Assembly (NCBI RefSeq): GCF_030818545.1 | Contig: NZ_JAUTAH010000001.1 | Span: 2,113,001 to 2,177,000 of the forward strand | Direction of reading: 5' to 3' | DNA length: 64,000 nucleotides | Source of the DNA: Brevundimonas sp. SORGH_AS_0993 | Lineage (GTDB): Bacteria; Pseudomonadota; Alphaproteobacteria; Caulobacterales; Caulobacteraceae | Shown: positions 1-8,611 of the stretch, piece after piece | Position numbering within the stretch: position 1 is the stretch's first letter | Layout: the number at the start of each line of letters is the position of its first letter | Notes under the pieces: generated by a model | Told to the model about the DNA's origin: nothing | The model's database searches: none | What the model saw: the letters and a program-made list of their open reading frames with translations, nothing else | Program-made: the position numbers and the translations under genes

Positions 1-1088
1 TCGAAGCCCGCCGCCAGGGCCGCATTGTCGAACCGGCGCCAGCGCGCATACCGTTCCAGCACCGTTTCGGCGCCCGGATCCTCGCCCAGGCGCGCGGCCT
101 CGGCCAGCACCTCGGCCAGGGCGGCGGCGTCCTTCAGCCCCATGTTCAGCCCCTGGCCCGCGACCGGGTGAACGCCGTGGGCGGCGTCGCCGATCAGGGC
201 GATGCGCGGCGCGACCAGCCGTTCGGCCAGGCTGAGCGAGAGGGGATAGACGAAGCGCGGCCCCTCGACCGTCACACCGTCCAAAAATTCGCCGAACCGC
301 CGCATCAGATGGGCGTGGAAGGCGTCGTCCGACGCCGCGCGCAGCGCCTCGGCCCGCCGCGTGGTCTCGGTCCAGACCAGGCTGGCGCGCTGGTCGGTCA
401 GGGGCAGGATGGCGAAGGGGCCGCCCGGCAGGAAATATTCGTGGGCGACATCGCCGTGGTCGCGGCCCAGCCGGACCGTCGCCACCACGCCGCTCTGACC
501 ATAGCCCCAGCCGACCGTGTCGATCCCGGCCGCCCGGCGCACGGCCGATCCGCGGCCCTCGGCGCCGACGACCAGGGCCGCCGTCAGCGCGGCGCCGTCG
601 GCCAGGGTGACGGTCGCCCGCCCCGCATCGGTCCGCACGTCCGCCACCGCAGCCGGCGCGCGCACCTCGATCCCGGCCCGCGTCACCGCCTCGGCCAAGG
701 CGGCGCGGATGCGGCGGTTCTCGACCATGTATCCCAGGGGCTCGCCCCCGGTGCGCCCGCCGATCTCCTCGGCGTCGAACCGCAGAAAGGCCGGAGAGGC
801 CGCGCGGCTGGCCGCGCCCGGCCGGCGTCCGTCCGTCACCAGAATATGGTCCATCCGGCAGGCATGCGGCCGCAAGGCGTCGCCCAGACCCAGGGCGTCC
901 AGCATCCGGAAGGTCGCAAAGGCGATGGCGGTCGACCGCCCGTCGAAGGTCGGCGCCAGCTGGGCGTCGAACGGCTGGGGATCGACCATGACCACCTTCA
1001 GTCCGCCTTGCGCCGCCGCCAGGGCGAAGGCGGCCCCGGCCAGGCCCGCGCCGGCGATGACGATGTCGTAGGGTTCGGTGTCGGCCAT
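1..1088 (-). CDS. UbiH/UbiF-family FAD-dependent ubiquinone hydroxylase (3' end cut by window edge)
   Basis: Flavoprotein monooxygenase of the UbiH/UbiF/VisC family, which hydroxylates the ring of ubiquinone precursors at the inner membrane (family knowledge). About 362 codons are visible and the C-terminus runs off the left edge. From the ATG at 1088 the protein opens with a dinucleotide-binding GAGLAG (residues ~13-18). It has a central VVGAEGRGSAVR stretch matching the family DG motif, and near the cut the flavin signature GDAAHGVHPVAGQGLN. The gene is divergent from ftsK across 166 bp. Which ring position it acts on cannot be told from sequence alone, so no symbol is given. Confidence 0.88.
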   Translation of the reverse strand, partial: MADTEPYDIVIAGAGLAGAAFALAAAQGGLKVVMVDPQPFDAQLAPTFDGRSTAIAFATFRMLDALGLGDALRPHACRMDHILVTDGRRPGAASRAASPAFLRFDAEEIGGRTGGEPLGYMVENRRIRAALAEAVTRAGIEVRAPAAVADVRTDAGRATVTLADGAALTAALVVGAEGRGSAVRRAAGIDTVGWGYGQSGVVATVRLGRDHGDVAHEYFLPGGPFAILPLTDQRASLVWTETTRRAEALRAASDDAFHAHLMRRFGEFLDGVTVEGPRFVYPLSLSLAERLVAPRIALIGDAAHGVHPVAGQGLNMGLKDAAALAEVLAEAARLGEDPGAETVLERYARWRRFDNAALAAGF

Positions 1089-1254
1089 GACAGGCTTGTC
1101 GCCTCGCCAAGGCGAAAGGTCCAGAGGGCCAAACGCCCCAGGGTCGCCTTCCGCGACGCGAGAAGCGCCAAGGCCAAGCTGGTGAACAGGCCGTTAACCC
1201 TGCGGATGCGACAAGGACGGTCGAACGTCAGCCGCCCGGAAGGTTTCGCCCTTC

Positions 1255-3699
1255 ATGTCCACCGCCCTCGCCGTCGGCCGCCAGGCCTGGATCAGCGCCC
1301 GCATCCTGTGGGACGCCCCCTTCGTCGTGCGGTTCCGGGGCGTGCTGCAGGCCCTGTTGGCGGTCTTGTTGCTGATCGCCCTGATGTCGTGGAACCCGCT
1401 GGACGCCAGCCTGAACGCGGCCTCCAGCGTGGCGCCGACCAACTGGCTGGGGGCGAACGGCGCCCTTTTCGCCGACCTGTTCATGCAGTCCCTGGGCCTG
1501 GCCGCCTGGCCGGCCGCCCTGCTGCTGGGCGCCTTCGGCCTGGCCCGCGCGGTCGGCGACGCGCTTCAGCCGCGCCTGAAGCCCACGCCGGTCAAGGCCC
1601 TGGCGGCGACGGGCGGAACCCTGCTGCTGTCCGGCGCCCTGGCGGCCCTGGCCGCGCCCGCCGCCTGGCCCCTGGCCGCCGGCCTGGGCGGGCTCTGGGG
1701 CGAGGCCCTGACCGGACTGACGGCCAGGGGAATCGGCGCCCTGCACATGCCCGGCGGCCGGATCATCGCCGGCCTGCTGTTCCTGGGCGGCGGGCTGTGG
1801 CTGACCGCCTACGCCGTCGGCATCCGCGCCTCGGACTTCCTGGACGCCCTGCACTGGGGCCGATCGCTGCGCGCGCCGACCCCGCCGCGTCAGGCCCCGC
1901 GCCCGGCCGCCCCGAAGGCGGCCGCCAAACGCCCCCGGACCAAGCCGCGCGACGCCGCGCCCGAGGCGCCGCTGGACGTGACCGCCCCCTTCGTCTCGCC
2001 CGACGTCGCCGCCACCGCCTATGACGACCTGCCGCCTTGGGAAGAGGCCGAGGCGGTTCCGCCCCCGCCTTCCGCCTCGGCCGCCGCCCGCTCGGTCGAG
2101 CCGCGCGTGGCGGCCGTCAAGGCGCCCAAGGCCAGGAAGGACGACCTGGATCAGCAGACCTTCGACTTCACCCGACCCGAGGGCGCCTTCGACCTGCCGC
2201 CCCTGGGCATACTGGCCAAGCCGGGCCAGCGCGTCGCCTCGGTCGACGAGGATTCGCTGAAACAGAACGCCAAGATGCTGGAGGGCGTGCTGCAGGAGTT
2301 CGGCGTTCGCGGCGTGATCGACCAGATCCGTCCCGGCCCGGTCGTCACCCTGTACGAACTGGTTCCCGCGCCGGGCGTGAAGCACGGCCGCGTCGTGGCC
2401 CTGGCCGACGACATCGCCCGTTCCATGTCCGCCCGCGCCTGCCGCATCTCGGTGGTCCAGGGCCGCAACGCGATCGGCATCGAACTGCCGAACGTGAAGC
2501 GCGAGACCGTCTATCTGCGCGACCTCCTGGCCAGCGCCGAGTACGACAAGAAGGGCCATCTGCTGCCCCTGGCGCTGGGCGAGACCATCGGCGGCGAACC
2601 CTATGTCGCCGACCTGGCGCGGATGCCCCACCTGCTGATCGCGGGCACCACCGGCTCGGGCAAGTCGGTGGGCGTCAACGCCATGATCCTGTCGATCCTG
2701 TATCGCCACAGCCCGGCCGAATGCCGCTTCATCATGATCGACCCCAAGATGCTGGAGCTGTCGGTCTATGACGGCATCCCGCACCTGCTGGCGCCGGTCG
2801 TGACCGATCCGAAGAAGGCGGTCGTCGCCCTGAAATGGACGGTGCGCGAGATGGAGGACCGCTATCGCCGCATGTCCAAGCTGGGGGTCCGCAACGTCGC
2901 CAGCTACAACGAGCGCGCCCGCGAGGCTCAGGCGAAAGGCGAGCATTTCGAACGCACGGTCCAGACCGGCTTCGACGACCAGGGCCGCCCGGTCTATGAA
3001 AGCGAGAAGATCCGTCCCGAACCCCTGCCCTTCCTGGTCGTGGTCATGGACGAGATGGCCGACCTGATGCTGGTCGCGGGCAAGGACGTGGAAGGCGCCG
3101 TCCAGCGTCTGGCCCAGATGGCGCGCGCCGCCGGCATCCACCTGATCATGGCCACGCAACGCCCGTCGGTGGACGTCATCACCGGCACCATCAAGGCCAA
3201 CTTCCCGACCCGGATCAGCTTCCAGGTCACGTCCAAGATCGACAGCCGCACCATCCTGGGCGAGCAGGGCGGCGAGCAGCTGCTGGGCCAGGGCGACATG
3301 CTGTACATGGCCGGCGGCGGACGCATCACGCGCCTGCACGGCCCCTTCGTCGAGGATCGAGAGGTCGAGGAGGTGTGCAAACACCTGAAGGCCCAGGCCG
3401 AGCCCGACTATCTGGACCTGATCACCGATGAGCCGGACGGCGACGGGGACGGCGGCTTCGGCGACGAAGGCGGAAACGGCGGCCCGAATGGGAGCGGGGG
3501 CGACGACCTGTACGACCGCGCGGTCGCCGTGGTCACGCGCGACCGCAAGGCTTCGACCTCCTATGTCCAGCGTCGGCTCCAGATCGGCTACAACCGCGCC
3601 GCCTCCCTGATCGAGCGGATGGAGCAGGAAGGCGTGGTCAGCCCCGCCAACCACGCCGGCAAGCGCGACGTCCTGGCCGGCCCGCCGCCGATGATCTAA
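1255..3699 (+). CDS. ftsK: DNA translocase FtsK
   Basis: Septum-anchored, ATP-driven DNA pump that clears and aligns chromosome termini during division. At 814 residues it is typical of alphaproteobacteria. Four membrane helices are visible (about 29-46, 76-97, 115-140, 169-190). A Pro/Ala-rich linker follows, then the RecA-like motor with Walker A GTTGSGKS (464-471) and an acidic Walker B at [10 protein letters not shown] (about 597-606). A C-terminal winged-helix gamma domain (about 751-808) normally reads KOPS DNA. The ATG at 1255 directly precedes the first helix. Upstream there is only a single TTAACC half-site (1194-1199), so CtrA control is not supported. A weak hairpin with a T-run follows the stop. 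Confidence 0.96.
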   Translation: MSTALAVGRQAWISARILWDAPFVVRFRGVLQALLAVLLLIALMSWNPLDASLNAASSVAPTNWLGANGALFADLFMQSLGLAAWPAALLLGAFGLARAVGDALQPRLKPTPVKALAATGGTLLLSGALAALAAPAAWPLAAGLGGLWGEALTGLTARGIGALHMPGGRIIAGLLFLGGGLWLTAYAVGIRASDFLDALHWGRSLRAPTPPRQAPRPAAPKAAAKRPRTKPRDAAPEAPLDVTAPFVSPDVAATAYDDLPPWEEAEAVPPPPSASAAARSVEPRVAAVKAPKARKDDLDQQTFDFTRPEGAFDLPPLGILAKPGQRVASVDEDSLKQNAKMLEGVLQEFGVRGVIDQIRPGPVVTLYELVPAPGVKHGRVVALADDIARSMSARACRISVVQGRNAIGIELPNVKRETVYLRDLLASAEYDKKGHLLPLALGETIGGEPYVADLARMPHLLIAGTTGSGKSVGVNAMILSILYRHSPAECRFIMIDPKMLELSVYDGIPHLLAPVVTDPKKAVVALKWTVREMEDRYRRMSKLGVRNVASYNERAREAQAKGEHFERTVQTGFDDQGRPVYESEKIRPEPLPFLVVVMDEMADLMLVAGKDVEGAVQRLAQMARAAGIHLIMATQRPSVDVITGTIKANFPTRISFQVTSKIDSRTILGEQGGEQLLGQGDMLYMAGGGRITRLHGPFVEDREVEEVCKHLKAQAEPDYLDLITDEPDGDGDGGFGDEGGNGGPNGSGGDDLYDRAVAVVTRDRKASTSYVQRRLQIGYNRAASLIERMEQEGVVSPANHAGKRDVLAGPPPMI

Positions 3700-3706
3700 T
3701 CCACAG

Positions 3707-3724
3707 AAGATGAAAATCTTTTTC
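3707..3724 (+). terminator. possible weak terminator after ftsK
   Basis: A 5-bp stem AAGAT/ATCTT with a GAAA loop leads into a T-rich run, beginning 8 bp after the ftsK stop. The stem is short and AT-rich, so termination may be inefficient. Confidence 0.35.
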
Positions 3725-3739
3725 TGATTTTTGGCGGTT

Positions 3740-3786
3740 GACTCAAAACAAGAATTGAGTCCGTCGCTTGATTCTTGACCCGAATC
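3740..3786. promoter_or_regulatory. cluster of four GANTC (CcrM) sites arranged as two inverted repeats
   Basis: Four GANTC sites occur in 47 bp: GACTC 3740, GAGTC 3757, GATTC 3770, GAATC 3782. The first two end a perfect 7-bp inverted repeat GACTCAA/TTGAGTC with an 8-nt spacer. The last two form GATTC/GAATC with a 7-nt spacer. CcrM methylates GANTC in Caulobacter relatives (established). A regulatory role here is inference: the cluster lies between ftsK and the terminator of the small gene at 3857-3979. Confidence 0.45.
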
Positions 3787-3802
3787 GCTTACGACTAGGC
3801 AC

Positions 3803-3833
3803 ATAAAAGAAGGGACAGCCTTTCGGCTGCCCC
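3803..3833 (-). terminator. rho-independent terminator of the 40-residue gene
   Basis: The hairpin arms GGGGCAGCC and GGCTGTCCC (minus strand, 3833 to 3812, one G-U pair, 4-nt loop) are followed by TTCTTTTAT. It lies 24 bp past the stop at 3857. This shows that transcription on the minus strand ends here and supports the small gene being real. Confidence 0.75.
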
Positions 3834-3856
3834 GCAGTTTCATCGCTGATTTTATC

Positions 3857-3979
3857 CTAGCTCTTGGGCCAGGAACGGTAGTGGGCTGTAACCCACTCCA
3901 GTTTGCCAAGGCGGAAACGGGTATAGGCGTTTACAAAAACCGCCTTACCCGCAACCCCGTAGGTTGCGGCGTAGAACAC
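3857..3979 (-). CDS. small basic protein, 40 aa, unknown function
   Basis: A 40-residue ORF starting at GTG 3979, chosen because a full Shine-Dalgarno AAAGGAGG (3988-3995) sits 8 nt upstream. A hairpin terminator follows the stop. The protein is basic and aromatic, with a hydrophobic first half and a C-terminal half reading VNAYTRFRLGKLEWVTAHYR. That half resembles the short 'hxVxAHxRxxxGKxxxVxxHxR' pattern I associate with small phage or accessory proteins (from memory, uncertain). It lies in a visibly AT-richer pocket between ftsK and lolA. A longer reading frame extends upstream to about 4108 but has no good start. Function is not known and horizontal origin is inference. Confidence 0.62.
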   Translation of the reverse strand: MFYAATYGVAGKAVFVNAYTRFRLGKLEWVTAHYRSWPKS

Positions 3980-4290
3980 TAAACTCACCTCCTTTCGGCT
4001 AACCGACGCTTCATGCGCCGCGCCAAAAGCGCTGACACGTCGTGCCCAAAGAGCGAATCGAGGTTTGTCCGCAGCCTCATGGTGAGTGGGTTCGGACGAT
4101 CCAGTCAACCCAGCAACAAATCCTCGTCGAGTACGTTCCTAGACCCGCCATCACCTCCAAGCTTCAGCATTTCGATGAACAGGGCTTCATCGCAGCGCCG
4201 GAATATGGTCAGGCTCGCGTCATTCTGACGCCAGAGCCGGACGCGAGGGTGCGGCATCGACAACCATCCCGAACGGGAGACTTAAATACC
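3980..4290. other. 311-bp spacer between the small gene and lolA
   Basis: It holds the strong Shine-Dalgarno of the minus-strand small gene (3988-3995) and, at its right end, the GGGAGA ribosome-binding site of lolA (4275-4280). Base composition is less GC-rich than the flanking genes. Open frames on the plus strand (from 4013 and 4042) lack ribosome-binding sites and family resemblance, so I do not call them. No clear promoter was found. Confidence 0.4.
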
Positions 4291-4983
4291 ATGACCCACC
4301 GCGCCGTTTCGAAAGCCGCCGTCCTGGCCGACGCCGACATCCAGCGCCGCCGCCTGCTTCTGGGCGCGGGCCTTTTGGCCGGGCTCGCCTCCGTCGGGGG
4401 CCTCGCCGCCCCGGCGCACGCCCAGGCCAATCTGTCGACCGCCGACCGCGCCCTGGTCCAGCAGGCCCAGACCTATCTGCAGGGCCTGACCGCCGCCCAA
4501 GGGTCGTTCGTCGAGACGGGTCCGAACAACGTCGCGCGCCAGGGCCGCTTCTATCTGTCGCGGCCGGGCAAGATGCGGTTCGAATACACCAACCCGGCCG
4601 GCCTGCTGGTCGTGTCGGACGGCTATAACGTCAAACGCTACGATCCGCGGCTGAACAGCTTCCAGCAGGTCCCGCTGGGCCGCACGCCCCTGTCGGTCTT
4701 CCTGGCCCGCAACGTGCGGTTGGATCAGGGGGTCCGCATCGACAGCGTCAACCGCATGGCCGGCGGCGCCTTCTCGATCACCGCGCGCGACAGCCGCCGC
4801 CCCAACGACGGTCAGGTGGTCCTGACCTTCGCCGGTTCGCCGCTGCGTCTGACGGAATGGACCATTACCGACGCCCAGGAGGCGCGCACCCGCACCCAGC
4901 TGAACGCGCTGCAGCCCGCATCGAACCTGTCGTCCCGTCTGTTCCAGCTCAGCGACCCGACCCGCCGCCCCGGCCGAAACTGA
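4291..4983 (+). CDS. lolA: outer-membrane lipoprotein carrier protein LolA-like
   Basis: Periplasmic carrier of the LolA family (230 aa), which shuttles lipoproteins from the LolCDE transporter to the outer membrane. The N-terminus has a twin-arginine-like RRR (19-21) before a hydrophobic stretch ending in an AHA signal-peptidase site near residue 44, so export may go through Tat. The mature part begins with a heptad-like helix and contains the family stretches GRFYLSRPGKMRFEY and PLSVFLA. The ATG at 4291 is preceded by GGGAGA. A longer in-frame reading from 4042 would put the signal peptide internally and is rejected. A strong terminator lies 150 bp downstream. Confidence 0.9.
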   Translation: MTHRAVSKAAVLADADIQRRRLLLGAGLLAGLASVGGLAAPAHAQANLSTADRALVQQAQTYLQGLTAAQGSFVETGPNNVARQGRFYLSRPGKMRFEYTNPAGLLVVSDGYNVKRYDPRLNSFQQVPLGRTPLSVFLARNVRLDQGVRIDSVNRMAGGAFSITARDSRRPNDGQVVLTFAGSPLRLTEWTITDAQEARTRTQLNALQPASNLSSRLFQLSDPTRRPGRN

Positions 4984-5135
4984 TCGGGCGTTGCCGTTCA
5001 GGTACAGCCAAGCGAGAATTGTGACAGTTTGACCTTTTCGCCGGGTCGTGACATTAGAACCACAGGAACGGCGGCGGCCGTTCCTACGCCAGGATGTCAT
5101 CCCCCCTTCCCGGCGGCGAGAGAGACACCTTTTAC

Positions 5136-5166
5136 AAGCCCGGCCCCCAGCGGCCGGGCTTTTTTT
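5136..5166 (+). terminator. rho-independent terminator after lolA
   Basis: A perfect 10-bp stem AAGCCCGGCC/GGCCGGGCTT with a 6-nt loop is followed by a run of T residues. It ends the lolA transcript about 27 bp before the xthA start. Confidence 0.9.
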
Positions 5167-5192
5167 CGCGCGCGGGCCTGCTATGGCGGGCC

Positions 5193-5990
5193 ATGACTCT
5201 TCGCCTCGCCACCTGGAACATCAACTCCGTCCGCCTGCGCATCGACCAGGTCGCGCGTTTCGTCGCCGAACGCGCGCCCGATGTCCTGATGCTGCAGGAA
5301 ATCAAATGCACCACGGACCAGTTCCCGCGCGCCGCCTTCGAGGCGATGGGCCTGCCGCACCTGCGCGTGGCGGGCCAAAAGGGCTGGCACGGGGTGGCCA
5401 TCGCCAGCCGCCTGCCGCTCGACGACAGCGAAACCTTCCAGGTCTGCAAGCTGGGCCACGCCCGCTGCGTCTCGGCCCGGGTCGCCGGAATCGACGTGCA
5501 GAACTTCTACATCCCCGCCGGCGGCGACGTGCCCGACCGCGTCCTGAATCCCAAGTTCGACCACAAGCTGGACTTCTACGAACAGCTCACAGCCATCGTG
5601 GCGCGCCAGGACAAGGCCCGTCCCCTGGTCCTGGCCGGCGATTTCAACATCGCGCCGGGCGAAGGCGACGTGTGGAACCACCGCTACATGTCCAAGATCG
5701 TCAGCCACACGCCGATCGAGGTGGAGGTGCTGAACCGGCTTCAGGCCACGGGCGGTTTCGCCGACGTGGTGCGCGACCGCTTCCCCGAGCCGCAGAAGCT
5801 GGCCAGCTGGTGGAGCTACCGCGCCGCCGATTTCCGCAAGTCGAACCGCGGCCTGCGCCTGGACCACATCTGGACCTCCCCCGGCCTGACCCCCGCCGTT
5901 GTCAGGGACACCGCCCGCATCCACGACGACGTCCGCGAATGGGACCGCCCCTCCGACCACGCCCCCGTGACGGTCGACCTGGAGTTGTAG
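5193..5990 (+). CDS. xthA: exodeoxyribonuclease III
   Basis: Apurinic/apyrimidinic endonuclease and 3'-5' exonuclease of base-excision repair (265 aa, normal length). Visible motifs are TWNINS with the metal-binding Asn (~9), LQEIKC with the catalytic Glu (~36), AGDFNIAP (~148-155), LDHIWTS, and the terminal SDHAPV Asp/His pair. The ATG at 5193 starts the conserved MTLRLATWNIN opening. An in-frame upstream ATG at 5094 would include the lolA terminator and is rejected. The gene must have its own promoter next to that terminator. Confidence 0.95.
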   Translation: MTLRLATWNINSVRLRIDQVARFVAERAPDVLMLQEIKCTTDQFPRAAFEAMGLPHLRVAGQKGWHGVAIASRLPLDDSETFQVCKLGHARCVSARVAGIDVQNFYIPAGGDVPDRVLNPKFDHKLDFYEQLTAIVARQDKARPLVLAGDFNIAPGEGDVWNHRYMSKIVSHTPIEVEVLNRLQATGGFADVVRDRFPEPQKLASWWSYRAADFRKSNRGLRLDHIWTSPGLTPAVVRDTARIHDDVREWDRPSDHAPVTVDLEL

Positions 5991-6058
5991 GACGCCCGCC
6001 CTTGATATAGCAAAGCCTGGCGTCGGTTCGGCGCTGGAGCACGCTGGGGGGGCGTTCC

Positions 6059-7045
6059 TTGAAGAAAACGATCATTTCCTCGATCCGCCTTGATCGGATC
6101 GAGGACATCTACCTGACCATCCTGCGTGTGGCCGTGCTGGCCGTCGCCACCATCTGCCTGTTGGCCGCCGCCTATTTCGCTGTCGACGCCCTGTGGCGAC
6201 TGGCCGTTTCCACCAAGGTCGAGACGGCGGCCACGACCGTGTCCGGCGCCGAGGTCGCATCAAAGATGCGCGACGCGCCCGACGCGGACCGCGCGTCCGA
6301 CGGACCCGCCATTCCGGCCCACGTCCGTGCGCGGCACCAGAAGTTCGTCAAGGACGTCTTCCCTGCCTATTACGCCATCTATCGACAGGCCTCGGAGGCC
6401 TACAAGAAGCCAGAGGACAAGACCCTGTCCTCGGAGCAACTGCTCGATGCGCTGGGTTACGACCTTGGAACCTACGCCGGTGGTCAAGACCCGACCACGC
6501 GCCTGTTCGTGGAAGACGCGAGCTATCAGAACCAGATCAAGACGTCGGTGACGGCGGCCTTGGCCGGCGCCGACGCCGTGCGCTTGCTGCGTGAATACAA
6601 AGCGGCCGAGAAGACCGCCCAGTCCTGCAGCACCGCCTATGAGCGCCGCCGTGTCTGGGATTCCTACAGCACCGCCTGTCGCGGCTGGTATTATGAACCC
6701 TATGGCTGCGAAGTGACCCGCAGCGTCCCCGTCGAGCGGTGTGTGCCCGCCTATCCCGACGGGATCGTCAGTCCGGCCGTCGCCTTCGGGCGGGCGGACG
6801 AGGCGTTCCGGACACTGTGGCTGGAGAAGTTCGACAGAAACGCTTCCGAAGCGGCGAACAAGGTTTCCGAACGCCAGGCGACACGCGCGCAGATCGGGCC
6901 GAAACTCTTGACCGCTCTTCAGATCGCTGCCGGCTTCCTGGTGGTCATGTTCTTCTTCCTGATCGTCGCCATTGAACGTCACCTCAGGCGGCTGTCGGTC
7001 CAGGGAAGATTGGCCGCCGGCACGCCAGAGGCGCCAGGGACCTGA
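6059..7045 (+). CDS. hypothetical membrane protein with a cysteine-containing periplasmic region
   Basis: Unrecognised protein of 328 residues starting at TTG 6059, with a G-rich ribosome-binding region just upstream. It has one membrane helix near each end (about 20-45 and 283-309) and about 235 residues between them, presumably in the periplasm. That region contains four cysteines (190, 207, 217, 228) spaced as if for two disulfides, in an Arg/Tyr-rich segment. The C-terminus is short and basic. It stands alone between xthA and a convergent MocR gene, with no operon clue. Function is unknown. Confidence 0.75.
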   Translation: MKKTIISSIRLDRIEDIYLTILRVAVLAVATICLLAAAYFAVDALWRLAVSTKVETAATTVSGAEVASKMRDAPDADRASDGPAIPAHVRARHQKFVKDVFPAYYAIYRQASEAYKKPEDKTLSSEQLLDALGYDLGTYAGGQDPTTRLFVEDASYQNQIKTSVTAALAGADAVRLLREYKAAEKTAQSCSTAYERRRVWDSYSTACRGWYYEPYGCEVTRSVPVERCVPAYPDGIVSPAVAFGRADEAFRTLWLEKFDRNASEAANKVSERQATRAQIGPKLLTALQIAAGFLVVMFFFLIVAIERHLRRLSVQGRLAAGTPEAPGT

Positions 7046-7048
7046 CCT

Positions 7049-8548
7049 TCAATAGACGGCGACCTCCGGAACGGGCGTGCCGGACCTGCGGCCCTTGCCG
7101 ACCTTTTTCGCCACGCGGGCCAGCCGGGCGACCGCCTCGTCCAAGGCCGGCTCGGGCAGGGTGTAGGGCAGGCGCAGGCGGCGTTCGAAGGCGCCGTCGA
7201 CGCCGAAGCGGGGGCCTGCGGCCAGACGCAGCCGCTCGGCCTCGGCCCGGATGGTCAGGGCGGAACTGATCGGGGCCGGCAACTGGACCCAAAGCGACAG
7301 GCCGCCGGTCGGTCGCGGGCAGACCCAGTCCGGCAGCCGCTCGGCCAGCCGCGCCCGCAGGTGATCGCGCCGCGCCCGCAGCAGGGGCCGACGCGCCGCC
7401 AGGGCCGCGCCCCCGTCGCTCAACAGCTCCACCGCCGCCAACTGCTCCAGGATCGGCACGCCCAGGTCGAAACTGGCGCGGCTGTGGGCCAGTCGCTGGA
7501 CCACCGCCCGGTCGGCGCGAATCCAGCCGATGCGCAGGCCGCCCCACACGCTCTTGGACAGGGAACCCAGCCGCACCACGCGCGGCGCATCCACCGCCGA
7601 GGCGCCGAGCGCCGGAGGCCCGCTCAGCGTCAGGTCCACCAGGGTCTCGTCCAGCACCAGCAGGGTCTCCGACCCCTTCAAGCCCGCCAGGAGCCTGATC
7701 CGATCGGCCTTGCGCATCATCCGGCCCGTCGGATTGTTGTGGTCCAAAACCAGATAGGCCATTGCCGCGCCGCTGCCGCGACAGGCCGATACCAGTCCTT
7801 CGACGTCCCAACCGTCTGCCTCCATTCCGTCCGCGCCCATACCGTCCGCGCCTGGGCCGTCCGCGCACGGGCCGTCCGGCAGGGCCACCGGAACGGCGCG
7901 GCCGCCCGCCGCCAGTATGGCGTCGATGGCTTGCGGATAGGTGGGGTGATCGAAGACGACCGCCGCGCCCGGCCGCACCGCCAGGCGCAGCAGATGGACC
8001 AGGCCGTTGTGCGCGCCGTGGGTGATCAGAATCTGGCCCGCCGAGGTCGGCAGGCCGCGCCGCCGATAGCCCGCCGCCACCGCCTCCCGCAGTTCCTCCA
8101 GCCCCGCCGTCTCATAGCCGTGGCCCGGCAGGCTCGCCGGTAGACGCTCCAGCGCGCGGACATAGGCGGCGTGGACGTTGGGGTCGGCCGGCAGGACGGC
8201 GGTGGTCAGGTCGATCAGACCCGGTCCAGCAGATTCACTCCCGCCAAGAGTCAGTCCCGCGCCGGACGGGATCGGCAGACCCGTGCGCGCCGCCGCCCCC
8301 TGGCCGCCCGACAGATAACCTTCGTCGCGCAGCCGGCCATAGGCCGCCGACACCGTCGTTCGGCTGACGCCCAGGGCCAGGGCCAGCTCTCTTTCGCCCG
8401 GCAGGCGCGCCGCCAGCGGCAGACGACCATCCAGAATCAGCAATCGCACCGCATCCGCCAGTTGGCGATAGGCGGGTCCGGCGCCCGGCGCGCGCCAGGG
8501 CCCCAGGTGGCGGGTGATCGAAACCAGGCCGATGGATCGGGACGACAT
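7049..8548 (-). CDS. MocR-type regulator (GntR helix-turn-helix plus aminotransferase-like PLP domain)
   Basis: Transcription regulator of the MocR subfamily, 499 aa. It has an N-terminal GntR winged helix (about 24-85, with LPGERELALALGVSRTTV) joined to a fold-type-I aminotransferase domain that senses a PLP-linked ligand. The PLP lysine is visible in SLSKSVWGG (K332). The start at 8548 matches the GntR domain; the frame is open far upstream but without domain content. It is divergent from a YczE-family membrane protein, which it probably controls (inference from the arrangement). A 15-bp tandem repeat encodes an ADG-rich insert inside the PLP domain (minus-strand coding of 7812-7871). Confidence 0.9.
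   Translation of the reverse strand: MSSRSIGLVSITRHLGPWRAPGAGPAYRQLADAVRLLILDGRLPLAARLPGERELALALGVSRTTVSAAYGRLRDEGYLSGGQGAAARTGLPIPSGAGLTLGGSESAGPGLIDLTTAVLPADPNVHAAYVRALERLPASLPGHGYETAGLEELREAVAAGYRRRGLPTSAGQILITHGAHNGLVHLLRLAVRPGAAVVFDHPTYPQAIDAILAAGGRAVPVALPDGPCADGPGADGMGADGMEADGWDVEGLVSACRGSGAAMAYLVLDHNNPTGRMMRKADRIRLLAGLKGSETLLVLDETLVDLTLSGPPALGASAVDAPRVVRLGSLSKSVWGGLRIGWIRADRAVVQRLAHSRASFDLGVPILEQLAAVELLSDGGAALAARRPLLRARRDHLRARLAERLPDWVCPRPTGGLSLWVQLPAPISSALTIRAEAERLRLAAGPRFGVDGAFERRLRLPYTLPEPALDEAVARLARVAKKVGKGRRSGTPVPEVAVY
7812..7871. repeat. four tandem 15-bp repeats inside the MocR gene
   Basis: Units of the form CCGTCCGCGCCYRKR begin at 7812, 7827, 7842 and 7857, with a partial unit at 7872. 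The period is exactly 15 bp, so length changes stay in frame. The encoded insert alternates ADG with a Met/Glu/Pro-containing pair. Confidence 0.8.
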
Positions 8549-8611
8549 CAGGCCAGAATGACAGAACTGGACCTTTTTTGCATAGCCAGTTTGCTGCAGA
8601 GGACGACACTC

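Noticed and set aside
1191..1200. TTAACC upstream of ftsK as a CtrA site
   Set aside because: It is a single half-site with no partner TTAA at the 7-bp spacing.
1228..3909. A long minus-strand frame opposite ftsK
   Set aside because: It has no recognisable domains, low-complexity composition, and lies fully over a certain FtsK coding sequence.
4042..4290. N-terminal extension of LolA from an upstream ATG
   Set aside because: It would place the twin-arginine signal peptide in the middle of the protein; the ATG at 4291 has its own ribosome-binding site.
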